Shown piece by piece: positions 1 through 34,718 of a stretch of DNA of 64,000 nt. The DNA comes from Theristus sp. LFF4_11 (Eukaryota > Nematoda > Chromadorea > Monhysterida > Xyalidae). The stretch's first letter is position 1, and every line of letters begins with the position of its first letter. The notes beneath the pieces were generated by a model. That model did no database searches. It saw only the letters and a list, made by a program, of their open reading frames with translations, and was not told where the DNA came from. The stretch spans positions 1 through 64,000 of the forward strand of contig JASANC010000646.1 in the NCBI GenBank assembly GCA_030248135.1. Direction: 5' to 3'. Position numbers and translations under genes: made by a program.

Positions 1-3000
1 CGGAAAACTATTTTAAAATAGCCAAAAAGTAATAACGAGGCACGATTTTAGCATCATCGTAAAGCCCAGAATCTGGGCTATCTTTCTGTTATTGCGAAAT
101 TTTCTGAAACCGTTAGAGCCGGGCGCTTTTTTAAAATCTCTGTCGTACAAGCCAGAATTTCAGGGTACAACTAAAAATTTGCTAAATTTAATCAAAAAGT
201 AGTGGATCTGATTCAGTTTGTTCTCCTCTTTCACGTGGTTACCTCGGATTTGCGTAAAATTGCTTTAAAAGCTCAAAAAATGCAAATCGACGATCGGTCG
301 CCGGAGTCACCGGCGCCCGTCGGCCAACACATAAAATGGCCATAACTCGGGTTACGGTAGGTGTTTGGCCGAAAAATTTTGTGCGCTTACTCAGGACACT
401 TAGTAGGATCGTTTTAGCCCAAAATGTCAAAATTTCATTTTTTGGCCATCGAGCGCTAGTCATACCGCTCTTATGTGCAAGACGTTTTAAATTAAGAAAT
501 CATGCACGCTTCACTGGTGTATATATGGACGACGCTTTGAATGTTGTGTCGACAGTTTCCGTATTCGTTCTCAGCAGTCCCACGAATTACTATTTTTCGT
601 CAGACGCGAAAAATTCGCAACGTTTTTTTATCGTTGTTCTCCGCTGATACCGCGGGTCATGGTGACTGACTGGACGCAATTAGAGACGGAAGCAATTCCG
701 GTTTTTTCTGTATTTCTTCGTTCGGTTCACATGGAAGTATATCGCGATGAGTTGTTATTTTCTGATCGTTGGTATTGTCAGTTTTCACCGCGGAGTTGTG
801 GTTATTGATTGCACCTTTTCTCTTGTTCACCCGAACATTACTGTATATCTGCATTATAGATTATTGCGGTTTTCATGCCATAATGACAATGCAATTCTAT
901 GAAGGGACAAAGACGTGAAACAATGCGCGTAATTAATTGCGGAAAGTTTCGTGCGAAAGACAAAACAACCGTAGAAATGACGGACTGAATTTCTGCGACC
1001 TTGGGTAAATGTGTAGAATAAAAATTTTTGTTTTTGATAAAACAAACAATAAGGTGACGAAATGCAGATAATTGCAACTTTGAACAGTCGTTTGTCAGCC
1101 AATCAGCACACTGTGACAGTTGTGAAAAAAACAATCTAATGCAGCATTCATGAAGCAGTATTTAGTCACCCGCGCAGCTATGTTTTAAGACAGTTACGCG
1201 TCACTAAATACTACTTCATAAATGCCGCTTAAAACAACGTTATATTGTCTCCTAACGTGCTAACACTTTTAAGCGATTTTGGTAGCGAGGTTCACTTGCG
1301 AGTTTAGATTTGCGAGCTTACTGGCGAGTTTTGTAGCCAGTTTGATAGATGCGGTTTTTTAAATGGAAAATACGCAAAACCAAAAGATAAAAACCGAAAA
1401 ACCATCATTACACAACATTCGTAAAACACACAACAACGAATCCTATCACACAAACAAAAAGTGTGATAAAGTTTCTCTGATAGAAATCTATTCAAAAAAT
1501 ACGAGAACTATGCGCGCGAAAAATGCGCTAAAATCGGCCGCAAAAACAGTGTTTTTGTTTTAGTGTTCCATTAGAGCCAACCCGAACTTGTTATATAATA
1601 AATACACTGAAAATTCATTTGACGGTAGATCGGATGTTCAGGCAAAATGGTGTGATTTAACAGATGCGTTTTTTCCGAATGTCCTTTTTCGAATGTGATA
1701 CACACATGCCTCATTAGTCGTTCAGAAACTATTTTCGTCGATGTAAAAACTCGAAGTATCTTTTTTTGCAAAAGTGTTCTTGACAAAAAAGATCTTTTTT
1801 CCAACAATCGTGCTACATCTTTTCAGGGATGAGTGCGATCCGATGAGAGAGAAAAATAATGTCAAAAATGCGCATTCTGTTGTACTTTAGATTAAGAAGC
1901 GCAATAAAGCGATTTTGTTTGATTTTTTTGCGTTTGTCAGGGTTGAACTTTTGTATAACGTGAATATGATTTGTCAAAAATCAACAATGTTTTGCGAGAA
2001 AACAAATAAATACCAAATTTAGAACACGTGACATACAAATTTTGCTTTTTATTTTTTTAAACTAAGATATTCGTGAACGTGCCTGAAATCAAGAACTAAA
2101 AAGGTCTAAACACGATTTAGCTAAAATATTAGCAAACACTTCTCAGCCATGGTAAACATGTATGCCCGGCTCGTGTCCAGTTAAATTCGTATCCCTTTTC
2201 ATGAACTTCCCGAAAAATGCATTTATCGTTTAAAATGTACTTTTTATTTCAAATATTTTCTCATGTCATACAAATCTAAAATTATTGGTGACAGGGAACG
2301 GGACATGACGCAGGACACATTTTATATTTGTATTATTTTGCAAATTTCAGACTTCAATAATGTCAAATCATTAGCGAGCAAAGCCGTTTCCACCATTGTA
2401 GGTTTTTAGCCCCGCTGTACATTTCTTCAGAACAAATGTGATAAAACGTGTGAATTTATAAAGTTTACTTTTCTAATTGAAATACTACAGAGGTCTGGTG
2501 TTTTCCATCGTATTTTCTGTTTTTTTCGCGATCATCATAACTATTCGTCAAATATCTCTGACCTTTGCATCCGTCCCAATAAACACTTTAATATGCTTTG
2601 CGTGTGCACGTTTGTTTTATGCCCGTGTGATTTTTGTAGTTTTTTGTTTCACATTTTCAAATTAGATTTGATATTAAAACACGTGTAAAACAGAAGACAA
2701 TCTTGTTTGTCTATAATGGTTTCAGTGAACGGGGATGGGGGCAGAAGTGAACCCACCAAACACCGTCGCTCACTGAATGGATCATTTCTTTTGTATTAAT
2801 TGAAAATATTGTTTCGAAAAGCTTTTACAGCAGAACAGCAATAAAGAAGTCGAAGCACATCAAACTGCCGCAAAAATTAACAGTTTTTTAGTTAACAAAA
2901 GTTGAACTTGCTTTCAGGAAGTGGAAGCTCGGTACGGTGAACTTGAATTTTGATTTTGAATTGAATTTTACTGAAGTGAAAAAAATGGAATCGCCAAGGT

Positions 3001-6000
3001 CAGAGCAATGCCGGACTGAATGACTGTATTGATTGATTGTCAATAGTTGTTTTTTATCAAAAGCAGAAAAGCGAATTCACTAAATTGAGATGAGGATGAG
3101 AGAAATGAAAAGAGTGAGTTTGGTTTTTTAGGGATTGACCTTAATCACTAGTCCGTGATACGTGGTGCAAAGTGTAAAACCATTTTTCTGCATAAAACTG
3201 GTTTTTTTGAACGGTGCGGCACGTGCCTAAATGATGAGATCGAAGTATGGTGAAAAATAAATCAATCTAGTCTGTCATGTGCGTGTGTAGCTGAAAGTCA
3301 TTAAAAGTGTACACACGTATTCGAAAAAATGTTTACTATATTACTACTAAGGTATAATTTCGTGTTTCATTCTGTTACCATTTTTTGGGTTCTGCGACTT
3401 CATGCGTTTCTAGACGTAGATGGAAACTAGTTTCAATCTTCATGTGGCAACTCAAAATAGCAACATTTTACAGTTTTAAAACAACAAACTGTTTTTGTAA
3501 TATCACAGTGAGGCTAGGACCAACGACTGAGGTTCACGTTGTTTTTTTTTATGGAAAGATTCGATGGACAGTGGGTCGATCGTTTGAACACACTCACTAA
3601 AGACAACGGCAACCACATGGAGCAAACTATGTACATTTATTGAGCAAACTATGTACTATGTATATAGAGCCCTGAAACTACTAAATCAGAGTTCGGTGCT
3701 AAAAAGAAGAGTTTCAGAGCACCTATATGACTACTTCAGTGATGTTTATCCAGAGAAGTGTTCGAACGCAGTAAAAAAAGCAACGTTTTTTGTTTTTTGT
3801 CGACTGCACGGATTTGAATCAATGTTTTCAGCTAAAATAAGAATACATAAAAAGGCATAAATTCTGTAAGTCTTCCAAATTTCAGCTCAATATCTTCTAC
3901 TATTGGCGAATACGAGCCATTTTAAAAATTAGCACTTTTTGACCCAAAGCTCCATTTTGTATTCATCGATTTTGAAGAAGAATTTATCGATTTGCAAAGA
4001 GCGTGTACATAAGTCTCAATTCTTTATTTCCTTGTTACAATACCATGCTAATTTTTTTCAAAAATCAACATTTTTAAGTCGCCGAATCCTAAATGCATTA
4101 TTACATGTTTATCATTCCTGCATGGATCAAACTAAGAATATCTAACTAACTTCAATCAATTCCGCGCATATGTTTAACTCAAAATCTCCAATACTAATGC
4201 CCCATTTCTATTGAGGCGTATACCTATGGCATAACATACAAATCTGATGTGATGATTTCTTAGAATGCTGACTGACTACTGTACCTCCCATACCGATTTT
4301 GGTCTCGACACGACCGTTTACAAAATGTTACAAGTACAAACGTCCGAAGGTGTGCGGCTTTCTAAGGCTAAAGTAGCCACAGCGAAAGCATTTGACATTT
4401 TAGATTTGTTTTTTTTTTTATTTGACAGTTCCGCCGAACATAACATGATTCGTCCAAGAATACGAAGATGATGAGTTACAGTAATAACTGTGAAGGTTTT
4501 CCTGGATTCTTAATGTTTTGATCTGGATGGTACATATGAAGCACGTGTAATTTTTTTTAAACTTGTCCTAGCATTAAAAGAGACTGACCGTGTACGAGTC
4601 AAGTGCATGTACATTTTTAAAATTTTTGAAAGATTATTTCAATATCATAATATACAATCTGGGTGACTAAAGGTGTTCGCGTCTTTGTGGCTGATTGATA
4701 CATGTACATATGTACGTATACATGTCGGAATTCGCAGTTTTGAAACAAGTGTGGAAATAAGCCATTCAGAAACTTCTATAAGGCAAAACATTTCATTTTT
4801 TTGCTTTCTATTCCTATCCGCTTCCGTTGATCAAACCCAATTTAAAAAAAGAAAAAGTCAAGTTATGTTCATTCAAGTACAAGTAGTTTGCTAAGTCACT
4901 ATGTACATCTCGTTCTTAAACAACATAACTCCAGCAACGTCCAAAAAAGACATTTTTGCCAATTTAACCGCAGTTGCAGACGTCAAATTCAAAATGTGTA
5001 TAGCAATGATTTCTAACTTTCTGCAATTCAATTCTATTCTTCATCATAAATCTAGCAGTGTACAGCATGCAAGAAAATAAAACTGAATTTTTGACTTTTC
5101 AATGTCTTCCATCCAATAATGCATTATAACTTTGTTGTTACATGTGTAGTAAAATTGCTCCTGATACACATGTATGTAAAGATGATGAACATAAAAGTAC
5201 ATGAACATGTTGTTGTTCTAGCAAAATTGCGCGTGTAGAACAACGTTTTGAAAAGTCAAACTCCACACCCCCTACTGGGTACAGTAGCTTGGTACAGTAC
5301 TGCAATTGGTCTCGACCCGATCTTTTCATGTAACTGTTTGGAATCTTCAGGAATTTTAGCATCACGTGTTTTTGTTTGTGACTGTGCAAGACAAGATGCA
5401 AAAGGCGATCACCGAAGAACAGTTTGTACGGCGTTACAAAACAGACCATAAGGATACTGTAGATACACAGCATCATAATAAAGTGAACCTGACTATTTGA
5501 CAGTCGATTTCACGATTGTAAACACAACATTCGCTTGCGAATGCTTTTGTTCATGCTAACATATCTGCAGTTTTACTAGTAATTTTTTTCCATTCCCTCC
5601 AGTTCATTTTTCTCTTGTGCCCATTGTTGTTTCAAAATCATATCAAATGCAACACATGTTTAAAATCAGATGTTGCTAGCAGTTGTATGTACATATTCCA
5701 CATGGACATAGACATTTGTAACTATTGTGTTCAGTCTAAAAATGACACTCGGAACTGTATATCAAGTCAAAAGTCAAAATTTTCGACATTGTTCAATATA
5801 GTTGTGTGTGGTCGGTCATTGTGTGCTTTTCAGAGTATCATGTTGCATTTCATGCCGACGCATGACGCATCATCACACTACAGAGTTTGGTGTACAATGC
5901 TGCAGGTTTTTTACAAGATTTTGAATGCTGACCAGTCCATACACTTTGGTCTTTAAAAGTCGCCAGTTTTGTTTCAGCCATGTTCAGCTGGCGATTAATG

Positions 6001-8430
6001 ATGTGAAAATTGATTATCTTTATAATTGTGTTGTTGAAGTTGTTTTTCTTTGGCACAGTGGTTGAACTGGTTTGCGCGCAGCTTGAAAGATTTCAAATTT
6101 CTTCTCCACGTCCATGAATAAAATAGTACATGATCTTGCTCTTTATGATTAATTCGTGTAACAAACTTGTCAATCACTGCGTGCAAACAATGATTCAACA
6201 ATGCATAAGGAATTTTAAGGAAACTTGTCATATGATTGATACTTTACTCCGATGGTAAGTTACGGTAATTTTCAAAAAACTTTTTTCGAGACTCTTAAAA
6301 ACGACCTTTTGAAGTTTTGGTCATTTCACATTTTTCCACCTGCAAAGCATCAACCATCAACCGTTATATCGTGCAGTAGTGTTTCCAAAGTTTGAACTCA
6401 GCATGAGGCCCGACGTGCCTGTTCATCATTTCCAAGACTGCGTAGTTTTTTTGTGAAACGAAAACACATTTCAATTTCTACTTGATTGAGTTTCCCTGAT
6501 TCTCATACTTTTATCGCAAACGGTTTCATCTCGTTTCACTTGTCTTCCCCTTTCGACGTAAGTTACTCCGTTTGTAAAGTCGCTCTTTTTTATTTGTTAT
6601 TTTATTCACTTTTTTCTTGCGTGGAAAATTCAGAAGTCTAACCGCTCAATGTATGTATCATATATTTAGTTTGTTGTGCAGTCTGAAAATGGCATAACTT
6701 TTACCTTTTTTGCCTGCAACATATTTCAGTATACATAAGTTCGTTAGTGTATCTAGATACAATGTTTATTTAAGTTAGTTTTTATGTATGTTTGACTCTT
6801 TCCTGGTATCTTATAACGATGACAAGTAAATCATAAAAAGTGTCTAACTGTGCACTTAAAAATTGGAATGTGAGATATCGTCAATAAAACTTCAGTAGTA
6901 AGATTCGACCGAAGCATTTGCGCAAGAAAAAAACTTTTAACCGTCACACATAAACTCGAAAAACATAGTTTTATTTGTGGTTTCAACGTAATCATAAAAT
7001 TGACTATTCATGTATGTTTAGAGAAACCGGTTTTGCTAATATTTGTTCGTCTTTGTACAACAAAATCTCTTGAAAGTAGTTCTCAAAAAAAAATCTCCTA
7101 CTTACATAAAGTAGTTTATATTGTTATTCTAACCTTAAAAACAAATTACTGCTCACTTAGGAGTGTGAGTGCTAAAGTTTCGGATGTCATTACTTGTTTC
7201 ATAGCAGTGATGTTCTAAAGTTGCGTTGTCTGTTACTATGTGCATGTAATTGCAAACAGGCGCTAACAATAGAACGCATGTAAGACGCCCCCAACAATGT
7301 CAACCAAATCATGAAAATGAAAATAACTACTGAACAACTTATGCATATATACTTTGTTATTGATGTTTACAGCGACTACAATTATATATACCGTCTAACA
7401 CTTACATACTGTAGCTAGAGAATAAACCAATTTGACAAAAAACATAAAAAGACAGAAAAGCAACCGTGTGTAATGAATACGTCACATTAACCACGTCATA
7501 TGTTACAGAAAACCCCCCAAAATAAGTGACAAAACTACTTGTAAATATTCATTTTTAAATTGTATGTTTTCCTATGTAGCTTATTGTGGAAATTGATTAG
7601 TTTTTGCAGCGTTAGCAACCGTATTTGATTGAATTAAAGATCCGCCAAAAGATGCTAATTTTTCAAAATAGAACAACCACCTTTTGGCAATTATAACAGG
7701 AAATTTACAATTTTTTACAAATTATAACGTAACGCAAACAGAAAAAGATTTCAATTCGACTGCTTTTTTGATGCATCTTGCTATTACAAAAAAAAAGAAA
7801 GTTTTAAGACACCATTTTTGATATGTTAAATGTGTGTATTTATAGTTACCAATCTTAGAAATTAGTTTTTTTGCTTATTGCTCGAGTTTATTTTCTGTTG
7901 TATACAATAACACAATCAAATAAACCATCGGTGATGGTGTGAAGCATATAATTACTTGGTTGGTGTTAGAATTGCTCATGTGCAATACAACTTTCACCTT
8001 TCTCAGTTGAAGTAAATTATTTAACGTATTACATGCAATAAATATAATGCTATGTGTTCTTTCATTCGGTTTTATTAGTTTCGCTCAATGAAACAAATGT
8101 TGAAGAAACATCATTACCCCTTTCTATTTCAGCCCGTATATGCTGTGGTGACACGAAAGGCAGAGAAAACACACCAGAAGACAGAAGAGTCGAATCAACT
8201 GCTTCAAAAAATACACAAATTGCTACGAAACGAATATAGACAAATAATAAGCAATGACTCTAAAAACAGTTTAGCTTTCAACCATAACAAAAAAGGTCTC
8301 TCATCAACTGCAGAACATTTTGTGGCCCGTTTCCTGGGCCGACGGGCGGTCAAATTATGTGACGAGAACGAGAGATGAAACATTTTCATCTTAAAGTTCA
8401 ATAAAATTAAAGAGAAAAATAAACTATGCG
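1..8430. other. Gene-poor AT-rich region upstream of the ADAMTS gene
   Basis: I see no exon I can support in this 8.4 kb. Open frames are short, lack domain signatures and have no coherent splice partners. It contains one short hairpin repeat (about 1137-1235) and a fragment of a dispersed repeat near 3385-3470 that recurs at 15640 and 58785. A polypyrimidine-AG at about 8120-8134 could end a 5' UTR intron of the ADAMTS gene, but this cannot be decided from sequence alone. Confidence 0.5.
1137..1235. repeat. Short palindromic MITE, copy 1
   Basis: The stretch starts with GCATTCATGAAGCAGTATTT and ends with its near reverse complement (AAATACTACTTCATAAATGC), so it folds into one hairpin of about 95 bp. 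Two related copies lie at about 12680-12770 and 54948-55036. No coding capacity. Non-autonomous DNA transposon (MITE) is the simplest reading. Confidence 0.6.
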
Positions 8431-28711
<20,281 letters not shown>

Positions 28712-30255
28712 GCGGTGTGTGTTGTATTTGGTGCGGCATATGTATAGTGCGTGGTGTAGTGTCAAAAATCACGGCTGAAACGCGCACGATTTACAGTGAT
28801 TCAAGCAGTTACTTGGTCTTCTCCCGAACTTTTGGCACTACAAGCTTATAATACGTGTTTTATAAATGTCCCGGGAAAATTATAATAAAAAACGTCAGGG
28901 AATAACAGGTGGAGAACAGTGAACGCTCTTCAGTGTTTCCTCAGAAATATAAAGCCTGTTTCTTGTCTGATTTCGCACTTTAATTGTCGTCTTCTGCTGT
29001 TTGTGGCCCAGTCTGATGGTTTGTAATGTCATGACGTCATTTCCAATTCTGGTCAGTATAAACTGACTTTACTGTACGTCGCGTTTGGTTCGTTTTTTGG
29101 GTTTTTTCTTACCCTCTGCCCGAAACTTATCTTTTTTTATTTTTCTCGTGCAGTTGGATACGCATTTCTGAAAAAGAAAGTTCAAATTTGAAATTTTCAA
29201 CAAATCAGCTCGATCAAAACCAATATTGTGTGATTTGACTGCACAGCCATTTATTTTCTTTCTCTGGCTCGTTTTTTTCGTTGTGTAAATAAGGTTATGG
29301 TTTTTTCTTCTTTTCTTGTTTCCTGTGATACACTTCATTTTTTTCAGTTACGCGGAATCATTTGCGTTTTATGGTAACTTCTGTTTATTAGAATCTGTTG
29401 GTGCACATGGCGACAGCAGTTTGTGTAGATGTAGTAGGACGTTGTTCATTATTGGACAGTTTCTAACAATCTGCTTGTTTTTTGTTGTTGTTTTTTTTGG
29501 AGGAACCTGTTTTTTCAATCAATAGTTCGCCCTTTGTTGCAGCTTTTTTCATCGTGTTTTGTTTTATTGCTGCTACAGTTTGCTGTCAGTGCCGTTTTTT
29601 GTTTAAATACCGCCGGACACACGGTTGAAAGAAAAAAGTTGTAATAAGTGGCAAAATTGTTTTGATTTTCAAAAAGCCTGTCTGCTAGAAGCTATCAACA
29701 AGAAAGATTACGAAATATCAGTCACAATACGCCTCCAGCGCCGTCACCACGCCTGCAATCACGATCTCATCTTTTGTTGACAGCTTGTAATTGTAAGCTG
29801 GCTGTAATCGATGATTGACTGATCAATCAACCAATCAAAACACTATCATTTTATGTTGTATGGCTTCATTTTTGCTGATTGTGTTTGCTGAATTTGATGA
29901 TGTTTGTATCAGTCTCTAGTCGTTTGTACAATGTTTTCGTTGTGTGTGAATTTTCATTGTGGTTTTTTAATATCAACAAATTTTCACTGATATTCATGTC
30001 AACCAAATATGAATTGACAATAAAAGCAGATAGAAATGATCAAATAGATGTTTTTCCGAATTTACAATTATCAAAGCGGATTGCCTTTTCCGCTTTATGA
30101 ATACAGGTATTTCATTTTGGTGGTTCAGCAAAATACAAAATAAAAACAAAATAAAAACAAAATAAAAGCTATATTTGTCAGAAAAATGCATCTAATCTAA
30201 TCATTCTGATCATAAGTATCAGCTACATTGCACACATTGGAGAACTGCACTGCTG
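28712..30255. other. Intergenic region between ADAMTS and the FkbM gene
   Basis: 1.5 kb, AT-rich. Apart from AATAAA at 28884-28889, which suits the ADAMTS last exon B, I see no gene or defined repeat. The flanking genes converge here, so both 3' ends should lie in this interval. Confidence 0.5.
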
Positions 30256-33200
30256 CTAAGTGAACAGTGGCCTGGAATCGTTTTTCACCCAGATCGCGTC
30301 GTGCCCACCGAACGTTTCGTTGAGATTCACTCGACGGCCGATCATGTCGAAAGTTGTATAGCCAAAATTGGTCAGTATTTCGAACATCTCATCTCTGCAG
30401 TCCGTTTCGGCCTTGTCCACGAACAGCCATTCCATCAGAATGTACGGCACGTTGAAATGCTGGTGAAATAGCAGAAAGTTTTCGATAAAATTACAGCGTG
30501 TTTTTCCATGATGTACCAGGCAATGGTGTGTGTAGCAGCAAACAAACACTGTAACCGAGGCGATTATGCGCGCACAGTGTCGTGCCAGTGCTTTTTTGTT
30601 GTTGTGCAGCGTATAGTTGCCACGGTAACCGTAAAAACCGTAAAAATACGGGCGGTACGGTTTTACCGTACCGTACCGTGACCGTACCGTGCGATTTTAA
30701 AATTTCCAAACCGTACCGAAAACCGTACCGTCATCAAAATACAATTACCGTACCGTTGACCGTACCGTGGCAAAATTTTGGCAAACCGTACCGAAACCGT
30801 CGTATTTTTTCCAAAATTGACGGTTTGACCAAGCTTTTTTTGTGTGCGTGCGCTGTGTGTGGCGTGGCGTGCGTTTGATTTTTCGTTGGTATCATATAGG
30901 TTGCATGTCCCACGGATACATAAAAATTTTATTTGTTTTTTTGTGCCGTTATAAAAATCAACGGCTTTCACATTACTTTTTTTAGTTTTTTTGGTGTATA
31001 CTAAAAAACTAAAATAAAACACGCGCTAATTAATAATTAATGACAATAAAACAGGTCATGAAGATCGATTGTGACTGTGAGAACACTAAACAAACAGCAG
31101 TTTTTACAAGATTTTAACTAAAATTCTGTGACTTTCAAAAAGCAAAATTTTGGTGAACACAAATTTGCAATTTTTAAACAGTAGAAACTGAAATAATATT
31201 GTTTAAAAAACATTTTTGTGCAAAAGCGGGCATAAAAAACACAAATGGGATTGTGCAAATAAACGGGTATCGATTCCCGGCCAGTTCTGTAAAATAAAAA
31301 AATAAAGGGGCCTCTTCGGGTCAAACTTAGCGACTTTGAAAAATGAAGTTGTCAAACAATCAAGTCACGTTTAAACAAGTTTATGTCACGCAGAAAAAGT
31401 CTAACGGGAACGACTTCACTTTAACCAAGTTTAACTTAACTAACCGAGAACAAACGGGGGCAGCAAATTCAAATAGTTTAAAAAAATTGTCAACGATTGC
31501 AAAATTAGCGAAACAGAGTTATAAAAGAATCATCTTTGACATAGAATTGACACCTAATCGAAAAGCTTGAAACAAACATTTGAAACGTTTGAAAAGCACT
31601 AAAAAATCGAGCGGGTTCTCGAGATTAAATTATTACAAAAACTGTTGTTTACGCTTGTTTACTTTTGTTTCTTTTGTTGGCGTCATGCGAAAGGGCTCAA
31701 GTTGAAAAACCATAATTTCATAACGTCTTTTTGATGAAATCCTGACTGGGCAAACTGCCTAAAAATGGTGGTTGAAAACAACATGTTCTGATCTGAAAAC
31801 GAAAACAAAGGGTGGTCATTGGCTTGGCCATTTTGCATGACGATTGACGACGTCACTCATTTAGTCGTCAACATCTGAATCAGCCTCTATGTCAATGTTC
31901 CAATCTCCAACATAACCGTGTTTTGTTTTTGTCCCACTGCCGCTTCCATTGCTTGTCTGACTGAACGAGAACGGCGACATACAACACAACAAAATAGCAC
32001 AGAGAGAAACAAAAAGTGAAGCACAGTGCATTTTAAAACTTTTTAATTTTCAAACCGTAAAAATACGGTTTACCGCCCGTGTAAATTCAAAATCCACGGT
32101 AACCGTACCGAAACCGTACCGTGCGATTTTAAAATTTTTCAAACCGTACCGAAAACCGTACCGTTGAGCTTTTCAATTTACCGTACCGTACCGAAACCGT
32201 GAAAAAAATTGCGTCTCAAACCGTAAACCGTACCGTGACCAAAAAAGGCCTACCGTGGCAACTCTAGTGCAGCGGCACATGGTAAGAGAAAAGCAGACGG
32301 TCTTGCGATTGACAGAAAGAAAAAAACGCACCGTCAAAAAGCGTCGTCCGCCTCTGATGACGTTGCACTCGTGCTCCTCAACATCGACCTTCATCAGCAC
32401 ACTGTCGGTGTGCACAAACTCAATCAAGTCATCAAGCAGCACGCTTTGCACTTTGATGCGAAATTTCATCGGTTTCAAAAGATCGCGCGACTTTTTGATG
32501 ATGTAGGTGTGACCTGGAAACCAGTTTCATCGTGTTTCATGAGACGCAGAGTCTCTTTTGTGGCACTCATTATGTGTGGCATGTCTGGAAGAACGTCAGA
32601 CACACTTTCAGTTTGAACCAACACCAACACCACTCCACGTAAATCCGACATCGTAATACTTTCCAGTTTTTTTTGCATTGCTCTTGGGTGGTTTTGAGCC
32701 AACAACAGTCAATCATAGTTGAATTTACGCCCTAATCGACTGAGCCACAGTTGCAAATCAGCTGGTTGGATAGACATGAAAAAAGCGCACTCGCAGGCAG
32801 ATCAATACAAACTCACACCACGCATATGCATGTACCGGTAAATGACGTCATTTTTATGTTATGTCTCTTTGTCGTAGACTGTTGTATGCCACTGATAAGC
32901 ATTTGCTGTATGTACCTACCTACCGTTATTCGTTGGATCCTTTGTCATCGTGTATTCGGTTCGGTTGTCCGAAAGAGCATACGGTAACAACGTGATCCTG
33001 TCCGACAGTCCATTCAAAGATGCGGAAAGTTGCAAATGAGGAATGTTCAGAGTGGACGGTTCGATTGCAAGCACGGGCAAACGCAGCATGGCAGCGTACA
33101 GTGCGTAGATGCCGATGTTCGCTCCAGCATCCAAAAATGTGGCGCCTGGGTATTCTGAAATTTTCGGTGGTTTTCGTTTCTGTTAAATGTTCGCTCCGAC

Positions 33201-33942
33201 ATTCAAAACTGTGGCGCCCGAGTGTTCTAAAAGTTTCTGTGGTTTTCGTTTCTGGTTTCTCTTACATGATTTTTAGAGTATTTTTTTATTGCAGAACAAT
33301 GGTTTGGTTTTAGGTCCGATGTTCGCTGTGGGAAAGGCCGCACAGCTGAAGCAACAAATACGAATAATGAATGCGACTACGTACGTCGCAAATTTGAATT
33401 GCCGCGCAATTGATGAAGCATTCCTACCTCTGCGTGCACACTTTAGTCTGGAGCCCAGAAGAAAGGACAAATACCGTGTTCATCGGTTCTCAAAACAAAA
33501 GTCTCCTCAGTTTAGATTCAAACTGTTTTTAAAGTGCTGCAGCGAACAAAACACACAAACACTAACCGTCACTCATTCTCTTGATCCACTGATTGTAGAG
33601 AGCCTCAAACGTGCCGCTCTTCAAAATGGCGCTGGATATGAAAATGTCCTCATTCGCCGGGTGAACGCAAACTTGGAATGGCGGCGCCGACTTTGTCACG
33701 GTGCAGTTCATCGGGTGCTCTATTGGAATCGGTCCGCTTAGATTATACGGAATGATCATCGGCAGTCTTGTGGTATTCTGCGATGATGTTTTATTATTGC
33801 GGCTAGTAATGGGAACAACGTATGAGGCAAAGAAGTCCGTTTTCGAGACGTTCAGTTGTCGCCATTCGTTGTAGACGCCGAATACGAGGACGCCCATCAG
33901 GAAGCTGACCAGTGTGTGCGTGAGTTTTTGCTGTTTCGACAT
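30256..33942 (-). CDS. FkbM-family methyltransferase, type II membrane protein
   Basis: Four exons with agreeing phases: 33942-33567, 33145-32924, 32513-32332, 30459-30256 (327 residues plus stop). The start gives a short cytoplasmic tail and one membrane segment (LVSFLMGVLVFGVY), then a lumenal domain with several N-glycosylation sequons. The second exon has the SAM-binding motif FLDAGANIGIYALYAA; the third has KVDVEEHECNVIRGG, matching the conserved acidic motif of Methyltransf_21; the fourth ends after a HDAIWVKN motif. FkbM proteins transfer methyl groups from S-adenosylmethionine. Animal membrane-anchored members are known, but the substrate is unknown. The last intron (1.87 kb) is large because of a hAT-type insertion. 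Confidence 0.92.
30612..32266. mobile_element. Non-autonomous hAT-type element in the FkbM intron
   Basis: The left end is TATAGTTGCCACGGTA; the reverse complement of the right end is TAGAGTTGCCACGGTA (one mismatch). A perfect 8-bp target duplication GTGCAGCG lies at 30604-30611 and 32267-32274. Subterminal regions on both sides carry many ACCGTACCG repeats. No transposase was recognised in the 1655 bp. Removing it leaves an intron of about 210 bp, like its neighbours. Confidence 0.95.
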
Positions 33943-34718
33943 TGAGCGACTGTCAACAGACGTCGGAGAATTCTATCGTTCAGGCCCCGCAGTGACGTTT
34001 CACGCGATGGTGGACATTTTTCATAGGAATTCATCGATCACACGTGGCCTTTCAGCTATGGGCGTTTTTTGCGATCACGATTCCAAACGGGTGCCCGGCA
34101 TCTTTGGCACACCAACAAATAAAGAGCCAACGGTGAATTCTCTGCAAATGACGATTTTGTATTATGGACAACTCAACGCATGAATACTTGTATTTCGTTT
34201 TCCGTGCCTGGTTCAACGGTCAACAAAGTCTCGATAAATGCAGATAAAACATAAAATACACCTAATGCGCATTGCACACAAAAACAGTTTTTTAGACAAA
34301 ATAAAGTCCGTTTGGTTTCAAATCTTCAATATGTGAAAATTGCAATGTGTGTGCACACCTGTGCGCATGTGGGACTTTTTGGTCAAAACAAACGTGTCAC
34401 GTTGAAGAAATACCCCCAACTGCATTATTGATGGCAACTTCATAACAACATTGAAACAACGTCGTGTTTACTTTTTTAATCGATTGAATGTCCAACAGTT
34501 TGTGTCCAAAGTAACTTTGCGCAACGGCAAAGTATATTATTACGCAATTACGCAGAAATTTCCCAGTGCCTTTTTTCCTTTTTTTGGGGGAGCCCATTCT
34601 GTTCGACATCCTAACGGCAACACATTCAACATTATTGAAACGAAACTGGGCAAATACTAAATGATTGTTATTGACGTGATGAGTAACCGCAATATACAGG
34701 ATGCGGTTTTAACAATAA

